A DNA stretch of 37,088 nt, taken from positions 1 through 37,088 of the forward strand of contig JAJECE010000005.1 of NCBI GenBank assembly GCA_022822185.1, read 5' to 3'. The position numbers were made by a program, and so were the translations under genes. Below are positions 26,371 through 35,403 of this stretch, one piece after another (position 1 is the first letter of the stretch; every line of letters starts with the position of its first letter). The notes under the pieces are model-generated. The model ran no database searches. It saw only the letters and a list, made by a program, of their open reading frames with translations, and had not been told where the DNA came from. The DNA comes from Rhodothermales bacterium (GTDB lineage: Bacteria > Bacteroidota > Rhodothermia > Rhodothermales > Bin80).

Positions 26371-27535
26371 GAATCAGTCTCTCCAGAAATTTTTTAATTG
26401 CGGCAGTCTGTCGCCTGCCATCTTCATAACCCAGTTCTAGTACCCGCCCGATGAACTCTGGATCAAACAGCATGACACTCAGCCAATCCGGGCTCAGCGT
26501 ATCTCCACTCCCCAGCCCGCGTGTCAGCATCCTCAGAATTCCATGTGTCTTCACTTCCAGCCCCTGTGCCAGCTTTGCAATATCCCTTGACGGTTGAATC
26601 AGAAGGATATTAACCGGGCGAATCCCATCCCGTTCATCTGCCGGCACATGATTGACCAGTCTGGTCACCCTCTCTGCCATCCGAACATCATGGTCAAATG
26701 CATCCAGAAACGTTGCATTCAGCATAATTCCCATGACCTGTGCAGCAGGTGGATACCCGGTAATGGCCGGTTCGGCAGCTTCCGCCTGGGTACGTATATA
26801 TTTGGGCGAGATGCAAATGATATCCGTTGCGCCCAGATGCAGCGCCGGTGAAAGCGGTGCAATGAGACGAATGCCTCCATCCCCGTACCATGCATCGCCG
26901 AGCTTCACGGCGGGAAATAACAATGGCAGCGCCGAAGAAGCCATCACATGATCAAGCGTAATCTTGTCGTGATGTGCAATCCGGTTCGGGCGTTGCCAGG
27001 TCTGTATATCACGCCCCTGCACCCAGCTCACCGACTGCCCCGTTGTAAAACTTGTGGCCGTAATGCAAACCGAGGTCAACTCCCCTTCATCAAGATTCTT
27101 GCGGATCTGCGACAGGGTACCGTCCACAGAAGCCGGTAACCGGTCCGAAAGGTAATGGCGCAGCGGGGTCGTGTTGAGGAGCGCCTCCCCCTCCTGAACC
27201 CGGATTGTGGCATCCCCAAATGGCATCCACGGGAGGATCCTCCGAATGACCCCAATGGACGATTCCGCCTGATAGACCTTGTCCTGATTTATATTTCTCC
27301 AGCAATCCACCAGCGCTTCTGCACCATCCCGCCCCGGATGCCCCGCAAGAAATGCGGCATTGATTGCTCCCGCAGAGACCCCCGTAATGATCGGGTATGG
27401 AATCTCTGGTGCCAATTCACGCAGATAGCACACAACCCCCGCCTGATACGCAGCTCTGGCCCCTCCGCCTGCCAATACCAGTGCAAGCTGCCTCGGCGGC
27501 TGCTCCATTTCCCCGGAATTGAATCTGTGCGTCAT
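26363..27535 (-). CDS. Patatin-like phospholipase/lipid acyl hydrolase
   Basis: From ATG 27535 this is 390 residues. The frame extends to a TTG at 27565, and ATG 27508 is a further candidate with a GGGG purine run just before it. The patatin signature is complete: oxyanion loop GGGARAAYQAG (from about residue 23), nucleophile elbow GVSAG with S54, and the DGG dyad motif at 219-221. The substrate is likely a phospholipid or lysophospholipid, possibly in the membrane. Without a signal peptide it probably acts in the cytoplasm, resembling the RssA/YchK-type family. The second half has no further known domain. It is the first gene of the cluster with both DUF5686 genes, which suggests an envelope-lipid role. 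Confidence 0.9.
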   Translation of the reverse strand: MTHRFNSGEMEQPPRQLALVLAGGGARAAYQAGVVCYLRELAPEIPYPIITGVSAGAINAAFLAGHPGRDGAEALVDCWRNINQDKVYQAESSIGVIRRILPWMPFGDATIRVQEGEALLNTTPLRHYLSDRLPASVDGTLSQIRKNLDEGELTSVCITATSFTTGQSVSWVQGRDIQTWQRPNRIAHHDKITLDHVMASSALPLLFPAVKLGDAWYGDGGIRLIAPLSPALHLGATDIICISPKYIRTQAEAAEPAITGYPPAAQVMGIMLNATFLDAFDHDVRMAERVTRLVNHVPADERDGIRPVNILLIQPSRDIAKLAQGLEVKTHGILRMLTRGLGSGDTLSPDWLSVMLFDPEFIGRVLELGYEDGRRQTAAIKKFLERLIHG

Positions 27536-27550
27536 TTTCGATGAATTACG

Positions 27551-27574
27551 TCCATCCAGACCCAATTGGATGGA
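27551..27574. promoter_or_regulatory. 24-bp interrupted palindrome before the patatin gene
   Basis: TCCATCCA (27551-27558) and TGGATGGA (27567-27574) are perfect arms around 8 bases. The site is 16 bases upstream of the preferred patatin ATG (27535). It would lie at the very start of the coding region if the TTG start were used, which favours the later start. It could be an operator or a 5' UTR hairpin. Confidence 0.35.
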
Positions 27575-27728
27575 TGAACTCTACGGCAAACTCCGAATGG
27601 TCATCCGATCTGGAATGCGTACGGTCCCCTGAGCAAAAGTACGGGTTCTGAAATCAGAGGCATCCCTGACCATCCACACCCTGGTAACGATTTTCTTCGA
27701 TCGGTTCATGAGGTGAGCACGGCTGGAT

Positions 27729-29948
27729 CTATTCTATCTTAAGGATCTCTTCTACAATCCGCCCCGCTTTATAAACATGCTGCAACGAGGCGAGGATTGC
27801 CCGAACATCTACCGAAACGGTCCGCGCAGTCCGGTCCGAAAATACATATACATTGGGCAGAGATTCAATATTGCCATCAAACACCAGCCCCACAATCTCC
27901 AAATTCTGATTCAACAACGGGGATCCGGAATTTCCTCCCGTAATATCGTTCGTACTGACCAGATTTAGCGGTGTGGAAAGGTCAAACGTCTCGGGCGGAT
28001 CCCGCCAGCGCTCTGGAAGATCCCACGAGGCGCTGACAGTGCGGTGGGCATAAAAATGATCATACAGCCCATAGAACGTTGTAAAGGCAGGCGCACGGGT
28101 CCCATTGTAGGCATACCCCCCGACACGCCCATCGGAGAACCTGAGCGAGAAGGATGCGTCTGGCGGTATATCGGTCCCATAAAGGGCAAATCGAAGCGAT
28201 GCCAATTCCGCAACCAGGAGATCTTCTCTGTTTTTGAAGCTTTCGGACTGCTGCTGTGCCGTAAAATATAACGGGGCCAATGCACTGATCACCGGGACAA
28301 CCGGATCTTCACTCCCCAGAAATCCTTCCTCTAGAAGAGCAGCAAACCCTGCAGAGTCGGAGAGGGCCGTGGTCGTGGCCAAAGTAGCCGCCAGACTGTC
28401 TGTGGGCAGCCCTTCCAGGATGCTTCGCATCGTCGGATCCTGCGCCCCCAATGCATTCAGAAGTTCCTCAAACCGAAGAACAATCAACGCTCTGTCCACC
28501 TCTACAGGAACGTCTTCCAGCGCCAATGCATCCTCACGAATTCCATCCAGCGTCTCCTCATCTACATAACCGCGGCGCTGCAGATTTGCGTAATAATATC
28601 CATACAGTGCACGCGTCAGGATCCGTGACCCGATGGTCGTCCCGAATAAGGTGAACGCCGCCATACGACCTGCCTCCGCACGCTTGGACAGTTGGATTTC
28701 ATCCAGTTCCTGAAACAATGCGCCGTAGCGGGCGGACAGCGAATCTACCTGAAAGAGGTCTTCCCTGATCTGAAATTCCGCCGCACTGCGACGTGCGATC
28801 AGTGTGTCGTTGCGGAGCCCTTCCAGCTGCCCCGACAAAGCCTTGAGTGAATTACTGGTCGTAAACCACATATTCTCAAGCGCATCCGCACCCGGCCCGT
28901 CCATGCCGACAAATGATTGCAGTACGTCTACGCGCCGCTGGAATGCTTCAACCTGCTGAACCAATGTATAATCCCGTTCAAACATCAACTGCGACACGCT
29001 CCCAAACCGGCTGGTTGATCCTGGATTCCCAACCACAAAGACGGCATCACCGGCCCCGACTCCGTCTTGACTCCACGGGTAGTATTCCGGAGTGACGGCC
29101 GGATTCCCTTCCCGATCATAAGCGCGAAAGAAGGCCATGTCTAGTGTATACCGGGGAAAGGTGAAATTATCCTCTTCCCCGCCGAAGTATCCGAGTTTCT
29201 TTTCGGGAGCCATGACCAGACGGATATCCTCATAGCGCCGATAGGTGTAGGCGGCATAGCGTTCCCCGCTGTAGAGTTCAACCACCTCCACCCGGAGGGT
29301 GGAGTCCCGCATCCTGGCTGCACTGGTCAGCTCATCTGCAATCACCGAAGCCTTATCCCTGCGTGCACGGACACGCTCATTATCCCCGCGAACAATGCGG
29401 CTGGCACCGTGCACCCGGCGGGTGACATCTGAAATTTCCAGAAGCTGCTCCACATACAGGTCAGGCACTTTGCGCTCATCCACAGCGGCGGCCGCCAGAA
29501 ACCCTGCTTCAAGTAAATCTTCCTCCTCACCCGACACCTCGACAATACTCTCACGGGCACAGTGATGATTCGTTAGAATTAGCCCCTGCCCCGAAACAAA
29601 ACTGGCAGAGCAGTTCACCCCAAACCGTAACGCGCCTAATCTGGCTTTGGCAAACCACACAGAATCCGCGTCTATCCCGTACGCTTCTGCAAGCCACCCC
29701 ACGGGCGGGTTATCAAAGGTCCACATCTTCCCCCCGTCAAACCGGTCCACATCCACATCGAACCGATCCACGGTCAAAGAAGCCATAGGATCTGGTGCTT
29801 CCACAGATGCGTTCGAGGCCTGCAACTGCTCTTCCACAACAAGAGGTTGATTAATTACCTGAACCACCTCAAGAGCGGCAGGGGCGCAGCCTCCTGTATA
29901 CAACAACAATCCCCCGATAAGCCAAGCGCTGTAATTATTCATCTTCAT
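27729..29948 (-). CDS. S46-family dipeptidyl-peptidase (DPP7-like), probable lipoprotein
   Basis: From ATG 29948 (GGAG five bases upstream, overlapping the preceding stop by 14 bases) the protein has 739 residues. The signal sequence ends in a YTGGC lipobox-like site, suggesting an outer-membrane or periplasmic lipoprotein. Catalytic elements of the chymotrypsin-fold S46 family are present: H129 in LTNHHC, an Asp in the TLDMAFFRAY strand and S674 in GGNSGSP. The residue 18 after the serine is Gly (FDGN). In DPP7 this position is Gly, while in the acid-specific DPP11 it is Arg, so hydrophobic or broad P1 preference is expected. The central helical domain is present. The enzyme removes dipeptides from oligopeptides for amino-acid nutrition. 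Confidence 0.9.
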   Translation of the reverse strand: MKMNNYSAWLIGGLLLYTGGCAPAALEVVQVINQPLVVEEQLQASNASVEAPDPMASLTVDRFDVDVDRFDGGKMWTFDNPPVGWLAEAYGIDADSVWFAKARLGALRFGVNCSASFVSGQGLILTNHHCARESIVEVSGEEEDLLEAGFLAAAAVDERKVPDLYVEQLLEISDVTRRVHGASRIVRGDNERVRARRDKASVIADELTSAARMRDSTLRVEVVELYSGERYAAYTYRRYEDIRLVMAPEKKLGYFGGEEDNFTFPRYTLDMAFFRAYDREGNPAVTPEYYPWSQDGVGAGDAVFVVGNPGSTSRFGSVSQLMFERDYTLVQQVEAFQRRVDVLQSFVGMDGPGADALENMWFTTSNSLKALSGQLEGLRNDTLIARRSAAEFQIREDLFQVDSLSARYGALFQELDEIQLSKRAEAGRMAAFTLFGTTIGSRILTRALYGYYYANLQRRGYVDEETLDGIREDALALEDVPVEVDRALIVLRFEELLNALGAQDPTMRSILEGLPTDSLAATLATTTALSDSAGFAALLEEGFLGSEDPVVPVISALAPLYFTAQQQSESFKNREDLLVAELASLRFALYGTDIPPDASFSLRFSDGRVGGYAYNGTRAPAFTTFYGLYDHFYAHRTVSASWDLPERWRDPPETFDLSTPLNLVSTNDITGGNSGSPLLNQNLEIVGLVFDGNIESLPNVYVFSDRTARTVSVDVRAILASLQHVYKAGRIVEEILKIE

Positions 29949-31041
29949 ATGTGCTCCGCGCCTGCCTGGCCAGTTCCTGCACGATATTCTCCGCTTCAAA
30001 TACGGTCCTCAGAACAGACAGAACCCCCGAGGTGGAGACCACAACACAGCGCTGCAGGCCTTCGGTCACTGCATGATCAAATGCAACCCCCAGAATCTCC
30101 ATATCTATATCTATAACCCCCGTTCCTATCTGGGCGCACCTGCCTGCCATGGAAAAATTCAATGCTGCGGACGGGTCTCCTTTCTGGATTCCAGCGCTCC
30201 ACTGCGCAGGCAACTCCCAAGCTCCCGTTGCGCCATGCGAATAGTGCAGATCCAGCATCCCATACAATGTCGTATAGGGTGGGGTCACCGTCCCGTTATA
30301 GGTGAATGTATCCGAGATGGACATACTTGTGAACGGTTTATTTTCATTCACGGCCGTGGTGAACAGTCGTTCCCGGTGATTCGGCGGGCGATCACTCCAT
30401 GCAAAGTAACTCTCCGTATCCAGGGGCTGGCCACGCTCATCATATACTCTGAAGAATGCAAAATCCAGTGCGTGCCTGGGGTAAACCCCACCCTCATTGC
30501 CAAAATTTGCCACATCCACTGAAGGAATCAATACCAGTCTTACATCCTCGTAGATATACCAGATATATTCCCGGAAACTGCTGCTGTCCTGCGCGGCAAC
30601 GACCTCTGTACGTGTTCCCGGCAGGGTGTCGCTCACAGGATCCTCTGCCCTTTCAAGTTCCCGGATCCCGACAAGTCGTTCTGCCTTAAGGCCTGTCAGC
30701 TGATGTTCCATAGACAACTCGTCGGCTACAAATGCCGAATCCGCCGGGCGGATCCACGATTCCAGTGACCGCAGACATGCCGCACTGGTCACGGCCAATC
30801 CATCCGCACTTACCAGAGCGCCAGCACATTTTGGCAACTGCAAGGTCCCCAGACGCATATGTTCAATCCAGTCCCCATCTACCATTGAGCCCCCCATATG
30901 CTCCGTGGGTACATGTAAATATCGTTGATGGCGTACAATCACCGTGTCTGCCTCACCAGAAGGGTTCACCTGTCTTGCCTCGGCAGGCAGGCTCAGCAGA
31001 AAAACGCCGATAACCCCGTAGACGATGGAACTATTTTTCAT
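29935..31041 (-). CDS. Truncated S46-like protein lacking catalytic His and Ser (pseudoprotease)
   Basis: The intact 368-residue frame starts with a signal peptide (YGVIGVFLLSLPAEA). It aligns with the neighbouring S46 enzyme across the double-barrel protease fold: DVRLVLIPSVDVANFG, HALDFAFFRVYDERGQP and YNGTVTPPYTTLYG match EDIRLVMAPEKKLGYFG, TLDMAFFRAYDREGNP and YNGTRAPAFTTFYG. The TNHHC motif is T-S-A-A-C (His lost) and GGNSGSP is represented by A-Q-I-G-T-G (Ser becomes Ile), although the Asp strand persists. About 300 residues of the helical domain are absent. There is no internal stop or frameshift, so it has been maintained. It is the upstream partner of the active enzyme with 14-base overlap. 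Possible roles are a chaperone, regulator or peptide-binding subunit. Confidence 0.72.
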   Translation of the reverse strand: MKNSSIVYGVIGVFLLSLPAEARQVNPSGEADTVIVRHQRYLHVPTEHMGGSMVDGDWIEHMRLGTLQLPKCAGALVSADGLAVTSAACLRSLESWIRPADSAFVADELSMEHQLTGLKAERLVGIRELERAEDPVSDTLPGTRTEVVAAQDSSSFREYIWYIYEDVRLVLIPSVDVANFGNEGGVYPRHALDFAFFRVYDERGQPLDTESYFAWSDRPPNHRERLFTTAVNENKPFTSMSISDTFTYNGTVTPPYTTLYGMLDLHYSHGATGAWELPAQWSAGIQKGDPSAALNFSMAGRCAQIGTGVIDIDMEILGVAFDHAVTEGLQRCVVVSTSGVLSVLRTVFEAENIVQELARQARSTYEDE

Positions 31042-31066
31042 AAATCTGTATTACGCCGGTTCGATT

Positions 31067-31148
31067 GCCGGAGTGGCGGAACTGGTAGACGCGCAGGTCT
31101 TAGGAACCTGTGTCTTCGGACGTGTGGGTTCGAGTCCCACCTCCGGCA
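31067..31148 (+). tRNA. tRNA-Leu (anticodon TAG)
   Basis: A complete class II tRNA is visible. The acceptor arms GCCGGAG (31067-31073) and CTCCGGC (31141-31147) are followed by discriminator A. It has a D arm with GGTAGA, an anticodon stem CAGGT/ACCTG around loop CTTAGGA (anticodon TAG), a long variable arm, and a T arm GTGGG-TTCGAGT-CCCAC. CCA is not encoded. It lies between the divergently oriented S46-like gene and msrB, on the opposite strand to both. Confidence 0.96.
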
Positions 31149-31172
31149 CGATGTATCGAATGGAACACACGG

Positions 31173-31550
31173 TCAGGAATCGGCTTTGTCCCTTGCAACA
31201 AACTTCATGGACAGTGAATTGACACAATGACGGGTATTCTTGGCCGTAAACATCTCCCCTGTAAATACGTGACCCAGGTGCCCTCTGCATTTTGCACAAA
31301 TGATCTCCATGCGACGACCATCGGCATCCGGGACCCGCAGAACCTGCCCTGGAATTTCATCATCAAAACTGGGCCAGCCGCATCCTGATCGGAACTTGTC
31401 CTCCGACCGGTACAAAGGCGCATTACACCGTCGGCAGTGATAGACCCCCGCCGCGTAGTGCTCATAGTATTCTCCGGTAAAGGGACGCTCAGTCCCTTTC
31501 TCTAAAATAACGTAGGCCTCTTCAGGTGTCAGTTCATTCATGTGTTCCAT
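31173..31550 (-). CDS. msrB: Peptide-methionine (R)-S-oxide reductase
   Basis: The chosen ATG at 31550 gives 125 residues, the normal MsrB length. The frame extends to 31697 but that would overlap the upstream gene, and an AGG run lies about 6 bases before this ATG. Zinc-binding pairs C39-R-R-C42 and C85-A-K-C88 are present. The active-site signature GCGWPSF is at 56-62, HLGHVF at 91-96, and the catalytic Cys is C109 in RHCVNS. It repairs R-methionine sulfoxide in proteins, using thioredoxin. There is no signal peptide, so it is cytoplasmic. It follows the YeeZ-like gene by 40 bases. Confidence 0.95.
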   Translation of the reverse strand: MEHMNELTPEEAYVILEKGTERPFTGEYYEHYAAGVYHCRRCNAPLYRSEDKFRSGCGWPSFDDEIPGQVLRVPDADGRRMEIICAKCRGHLGHVFTGEMFTAKNTRHCVNSLSMKFVARDKADS

Positions 31551-31590
31551 TTTATACCTGCAACTTGAATCCCCCCTGTAATGTTGCCCT

Positions 31591-32415
31591 TCAGGGTGCG
31601 GGAGCCAACGGATCGGGGAATTTAAACGTATATCCAAGGGAGATTCGTACCTTCTCATTGCACACGATCTTATCCGGCTCTGATTCACCGGAATCATTTT
31701 GGGGCGGCGGTAAGCCTAAATTTGATGCCGCACGGGCGTAGAACTCGGCTCTCGTCGGATGCAGGTCCGCGCACACATTAAAGGTTTGCCCCCAGCAGTT
31801 TTGCATGATCACCTCCATGGCAACCCCCACCGCATCATCCTGATGCAGCATGTTTACCGCATTCTCCGGATTCCTCAGCGGGCGCCCCGACCAGAATCGA
31901 CCCGGTTTCCGCTCATATCCATACAGACCGGCATATCGCAGGATCGTTGTCTCAAACGCGGAGGAACTCCGGAGCAGCTCTTCGGCATCCAGAAGAGCCG
32001 CACCGGATGCGGAACCCGGCGGCAACCTACCCGCATCCTCTTCCTTTACATGCCCCGAACGGTACACGCTGGTTGAACTGACAAACAGCACCTTCGTCAC
32101 CTGCCCGCCTTCCAGATACGTCAAAAGTGATTCCATTGCAGTGGACATGAACAGTTGAACATCGGCCCGCTTGCGTCCTGGGGGAAAATTGATGACAACA
32201 ATGTCAGAGTCAAAAAAATCATGTCGACCATGCCCTTCCAGTTTCGGGGTCAGCTTCAAGAGATACGGTTCAATCCCATCGGCCAACAGGCGTGTCAACT
32301 TTGATTCGCTAGTCGTGGCCCCGCGGACACGCCATCCATCCTGTATGCACCGTTTGGCCAACGGGTGACCGACATAGCCACATCCGAGTATACTGATCGT
32401 AATTGGCGTACACAT
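31591..32415 (-). CDS. YeeZ-like NAD(P)-dependent extended short-chain dehydrogenase
   Basis: The 274-residue Rossmann-fold protein has the dinucleotide-binding motif GCGYVG (11-16) and the LFVSSTSVY strand that carries the SDR active-site Ser/Thr. The expected YxxxK is not obvious, as in many atypical YeeZ-type SDRs. The substrate is unknown; related proteins act in nucleotide-sugar or cofactor chemistry. ATG 32415 is directly before the Rossmann strand. It lies upstream of msrB on the same strand and diverges from ydbS-like with a 57-bp gap. That gap contains a T9 run (32445-32453) and a TATAAA-like sequence. Confidence 0.78.
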   Translation of the reverse strand: MCTPITISILGCGYVGHPLAKRCIQDGWRVRGATTSESKLTRLLADGIEPYLLKLTPKLEGHGRHDFFDSDIVVINFPPGRKRADVQLFMSTAMESLLTYLEGGQVTKVLFVSSTSVYRSGHVKEEDAGRLPPGSASGAALLDAEELLRSSSAFETTILRYAGLYGYERKPGRFWSGRPLRNPENAVNMLHQDDAVGVAMEVIMQNCWGQTFNVCADLHPTRAEFYARAASNLGLPPPQNDSGESEPDKIVCNEKVRISLGYTFKFPDPLAPAP

Positions 32416-32472
32416 ATTGTAACAAGTAAGCGGCGCTGGCGTAGTTTTTTTTTCTACTTCTTATAAAGTACA

Positions 32473-32940
32473 ATGCAGATACTTGATCCGGCAATCAAAA
32501 AAGTTTGGACCATCAAGGGAGCAATCGCCTGGATATTTTTGCTCCCTGTCACTGCTACGGCGGATGTCATTCTCCTGTTCTCTGACAATGATACGTTTCT
32601 GCCGGGATTATGGACGGGACTGCTGTTGATGATCTGCTTCGTGTGGCTCCTGACCATCCCAAGATTACGATACAGATACTGGCGATACGAACTGCGTGAA
32701 GAGGATCTCTATGCGGTCCGGGGCATCTGGAACCGTGTACAGACGACCGTCCCCCTCCGGCGTATCCAGCATCTGGATGTTGCTCAGGATCTGATTGAGG
32801 AAAATTACAATATTGCCCGTCTGGTTGTGCATACGGCCGGAACACGCAGTACCGATGTGGTTGTTCCGGGGATTCCCTACGAGGAGGCGGTGCATCTGCG
32901 TGATACGGTTCGTGAATTCATCACAAACTATATGGACTGA
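32473..32940 (+). CDS. YdbS-like membrane protein with bacterial PH (bPH2) domain
   Basis: The 155-residue protein has two N-terminal membrane helices (roughly 15-33 and 45-62) followed by a cytoplasmic bPH2/DUF304 domain: YELREEDLYAVRGIWNRVQTTVPL, then a PGIPYEEAVHLRDTV helix. It is the smaller partner of the YdbS/YdbT pair, reported in other bacteria to influence envelope physiology; the exact activity is not known. Its TGA overlaps the next ATG by one base (TGATG), strongly suggesting translational coupling and complex formation with the YdbT-like protein. Confidence 0.85.
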   Translation: MQILDPAIKKVWTIKGAIAWIFLLPVTATADVILLFSDNDTFLPGLWTGLLLMICFVWLLTIPRLRYRYWRYELREEDLYAVRGIWNRVQTTVPLRRIQHLDVAQDLIEENYNIARLVVHTAGTRSTDVVVPGIPYEEAVHLRDTVREFITNYMD

Positions 32941-34385
32941 TGGAAGGGCCTTCTGCGGATTTTCGCCGACTGCACCCATTCACCTTCGTGCACTTCGTGT
33001 TTCTGGCGATTGTCGGTTTCGTCTTTGCCGGGGTTTCCTCACCTGAAGTGGGTGCGAATGTACAGCGAAACTCCCTGATCTTTGCCATCATGTATGCGAC
33101 ACTTACCGGGCCATATGCGATTGCAAAGTACATCATGTTTCGCTACCATGTCACCCGTGATGAGATCATCATTTATTATGGCGTTTTCAAACGGGTACGA
33201 CGCAATATTCCATCCGAGCGTATTCACACCGTTTCGATTGAACGCAATTTGCTCGCCCGGGTACTTGGCACGGCTGCGGTAAAGATTGAAACGGCGGGGA
33301 CGGGGGACGCAGAGGGAAATCTGTCCTATGTTGGAGTCCGTGAGGCGGAGCGGATAAAAAGCCTGCTCCGAACAGCAGCACAGGCGACAGATGCCACCGG
33401 GTCTGCGACCTCGCCGAGTTTTTTTATGCCTATTGGCCGGCTGCTGCTCTCAAGTGTGTATCAGTTCTCACTCGGACTCACTGCACTTTTGATTGGTATT
33501 TTCTTTCAACTGGAATCCTTCGGTATTGTCCAAAGCCGTGCGGTGGTCACCTGGCTAATCGAGCAGGAGTTCTTTCGTGGAACCATTGCAGATTCCTGGC
33601 CACTGCTTGCAGTTCTGTCCCTTCTGGTGATTCTCGTGCTTGGCTGGGCACTGGGGTTTATTCAGAATCTGATACGATTTTATAATTTTCAGATTGAACT
33701 TGGAGACACAAAGATCCGCCGAAGGTTCGGCCTGATCACCCTCCGTGAAGGGGCTATTCCCTACAAACGTGTCCAATCCTTCCTGCTGCGGTCCAACCCG
33801 CTTATGAGACTGCAGGACTGGTATCGCCTGGAGATACAAACGCTCGGCCTGCAAAGTGGCGAACGGGGCTTCCAAAGCGGAATGCCGTTTGCCAAGTTGT
33901 CAGAGATTACCACATTTGCTCCCCGGATCCGGCCGTTTACCATTCCAGATACCTATTCACGTGTCAGTCGGCTGACCATTCGAAGACGATCTTTACGATA
34001 CAGCATCCTGATTCTGATCTCCGCAATGGCGGCATCTTTATTCTGGTGGCCACCTGCGGTCTGGGGCTTGGCCCTGCTGCCGGCCGGCTGGGGATTCGCA
34101 TGGCTGCAGTACCGGTATCACCGCTGGACCTATCATGCTGGAAACCTGCTGATTCGACGCCGTGTAATCAGTCAGCAATTCTGGATTGTCCCGGTGGAGC
34201 GCTTCCAGGCCTTCGAAATCACGGCAACGTTTTTTCAGCGGCAACTCGGGCTGTGCACACTGATCGTTGATACCGCCGGGGCAGGAAATCTGCGCTACCC
34301 CAAGATTATCGATCTGAGACGGGACGAGGCAGACCGGCTGCTGGCCGAACTCTATGATGCATTCCAAACGGAAGCCACCTGGTAG
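32940..34385 (+). CDS. YdbT-like multi-bPH2 membrane protein
   Basis: The 481-residue protein alternates membrane segments with three bPH2/DUF304 modules. Helices are roughly 18-36, 48-66, 163-190, 216-242 and 350-385. PH-like modules are around 68-145 (RYHVTRDEIIIYYGVFKRV), 245-325 (NFQIELGDTKIRRRFGLITL) and 390-470 (WTYHAGNLLIRRRVISQQF). The order matches YdbT. It starts at ATG 32940, overlapping the ydbS-like stop. The two proteins probably form one membrane complex. It ends 31 bases before the stop of the convergent YaaW-like gene; a short CCGG-TTTA-CCGG hairpin lies in that gap. Confidence 0.86.
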   Translation: MEGPSADFRRLHPFTFVHFVFLAIVGFVFAGVSSPEVGANVQRNSLIFAIMYATLTGPYAIAKYIMFRYHVTRDEIIIYYGVFKRVRRNIPSERIHTVSIERNLLARVLGTAAVKIETAGTGDAEGNLSYVGVREAERIKSLLRTAAQATDATGSATSPSFFMPIGRLLLSSVYQFSLGLTALLIGIFFQLESFGIVQSRAVVTWLIEQEFFRGTIADSWPLLAVLSLLVILVLGWALGFIQNLIRFYNFQIELGDTKIRRRFGLITLREGAIPYKRVQSFLLRSNPLMRLQDWYRLEIQTLGLQSGERGFQSGMPFAKLSEITTFAPRIRPFTIPDTYSRVSRLTIRRRSLRYSILILISAMAASLFWWPPAVWGLALLPAGWGFAWLQYRYHRWTYHAGNLLIRRRVISQQFWIVPVERFQAFEITATFFQRQLGLCTLIVDTAGAGNLRYPKIIDLRRDEADRLLAELYDAFQTEATW

Positions 34386-34416
34386 TGTTCCGCCTGCACC
34401 GGTTTACCGGCCATAT

Positions 34417-35160
34417 CTACACATCTCCGGCTTTTTCGGCATCCAGACGGATACAACTCAGCCCCAGATAGAGCAGAATCGGTACCGTCTTGCGACGGGC
34501 AGGACCTTGCAGATCCAGTGCAGTCAATCCAATCGAGATGGTCCATGCTCCAGGGAGAATCGTATGGGCCCACCATGGCACACGCGCAAAAAGAAATGCA
34601 AACAGTGAGGTCGCCAGTTTTCCCCCGATCAGGCGGACGGTCCATCCAAAGAGGACGGTTTTGATCAGCCCCTGAACCACCAGCGTGCCAAAGGCCTGCA
34701 GGAGCACCGGAACCGCAAAGAATCCGCCGGTCTTCTTCAGAAATGCAACGGCGCGTCTGCGCTCAATCCCCAGAGATTCCAGAACCTGCAATTGCTCCGC
34801 ATGTGTACACTTTGAAAATACATCCACCGCATATTCCTGGGCCATCTGGATGAGTAAATCCCGTTCCGTCCCCCGATCCGCCAGAGGGATCTTGAGGAAT
34901 CGTGCCGTATCACGAATGATTGAACGCATTCCTGCCCCTGGTTCTTTGCCGACCAATCTTCTGAACTGGTAGGCAAGATCACTGCTGCCCAGATAGCGAA
35001 TTTTCTCTTCGAGCTCTTCGCACAGGGCGGCCCGTTGACCGGGAGAATCAAGTTCATCAAGATGCCTTTTCAGACCTTTGCACCGGTCCAGTGGTCCCTG
35101 GATAATCTGGATGATGTATGCATAATCATTCCGGGAGAGTTCCAACAGTAAATCCTGCAT
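34417..35160 (-). CDS. YaaW-like (UPF0174) protein
   Basis: The 247-residue protein has a helical N-terminal region (about 1-135) rich in charged residues, then a hydrophobic Ala/Gly/Leu-rich region (about 145-230) with one or two membrane-associating stretches (FFAVPVLLQAFGTLVVQGLIK; WWAHTILPGAWTISIGLTAL). Order and wording of segments resemble E. coli YaaW: the EEKIRYLGSSDLAYQFRR block versus its ELQHFGGDSIANKLRG, and a final TVPILLYLGLSCIR versus TIPAVLQIACLRR. Its function is unknown. The identification rests on remembered similarity, so I treat it as moderate. It is convergent with the ydbT-like gene. Confidence 0.55.
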   Translation of the reverse strand: MQDLLLELSRNDYAYIIQIIQGPLDRCKGLKRHLDELDSPGQRAALCEELEEKIRYLGSSDLAYQFRRLVGKEPGAGMRSIIRDTARFLKIPLADRGTERDLLIQMAQEYAVDVFSKCTHAEQLQVLESLGIERRRAVAFLKKTGGFFAVPVLLQAFGTLVVQGLIKTVLFGWTVRLIGGKLATSLFAFLFARVPWWAHTILPGAWTISIGLTALDLQGPARRKTVPILLYLGLSCIRLDAEKAGDV

Positions 35161-35403
35161 GGGAGAGTGTCTTGGTCAGCCCTTTAACCCCATGGATACG
35201 CACGGAAACCGGATAAGGTTGAGTGCATAGAGGTCGGATCGTTCATTCCCGAAATCGATGACTTGAAAATACGGGTTCAAGATACCGGTCCCGCTGAAAA
35301 ACCCTTTCTTGTGACGAACAGATACCCATCGCATGAACGGACAGATTTTTGGGGATGCACCACACGGAACATTCTCCGGTGTTTATGATCGATGCTCTGC
35401 CCC

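Noticed and set aside
28234-28654. Long antisense open frames inside the S46 peptidase gene (also in zorD and the DUF5686 genes).
   Set aside because: They are codon-bias shadows of the real genes, rich in Arg/Ser/Pro and without motifs.
27729-29948. Classifying the S46 enzyme as acid-specific DPP11.
   Set aside because: The specificity position 18 residues after the catalytic Ser is Gly rather than Arg, which fits DPP7-like enzymes.
31067-31148. tRNA-Leu as an integration site for a mobile element.
   Set aside because: No integrase, no repeated tRNA 3' end and no foreign genes adjoin it; the defence island lies 10 kb away.
32445-32453. T9 tract between the YeeZ-like and ydbS-like genes as a phase-variable switch.
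   Set aside because: It is intergenic, only 9 bases long, flanked by short GTAG/CTAC, and neither gene is a typical variable surface gene.
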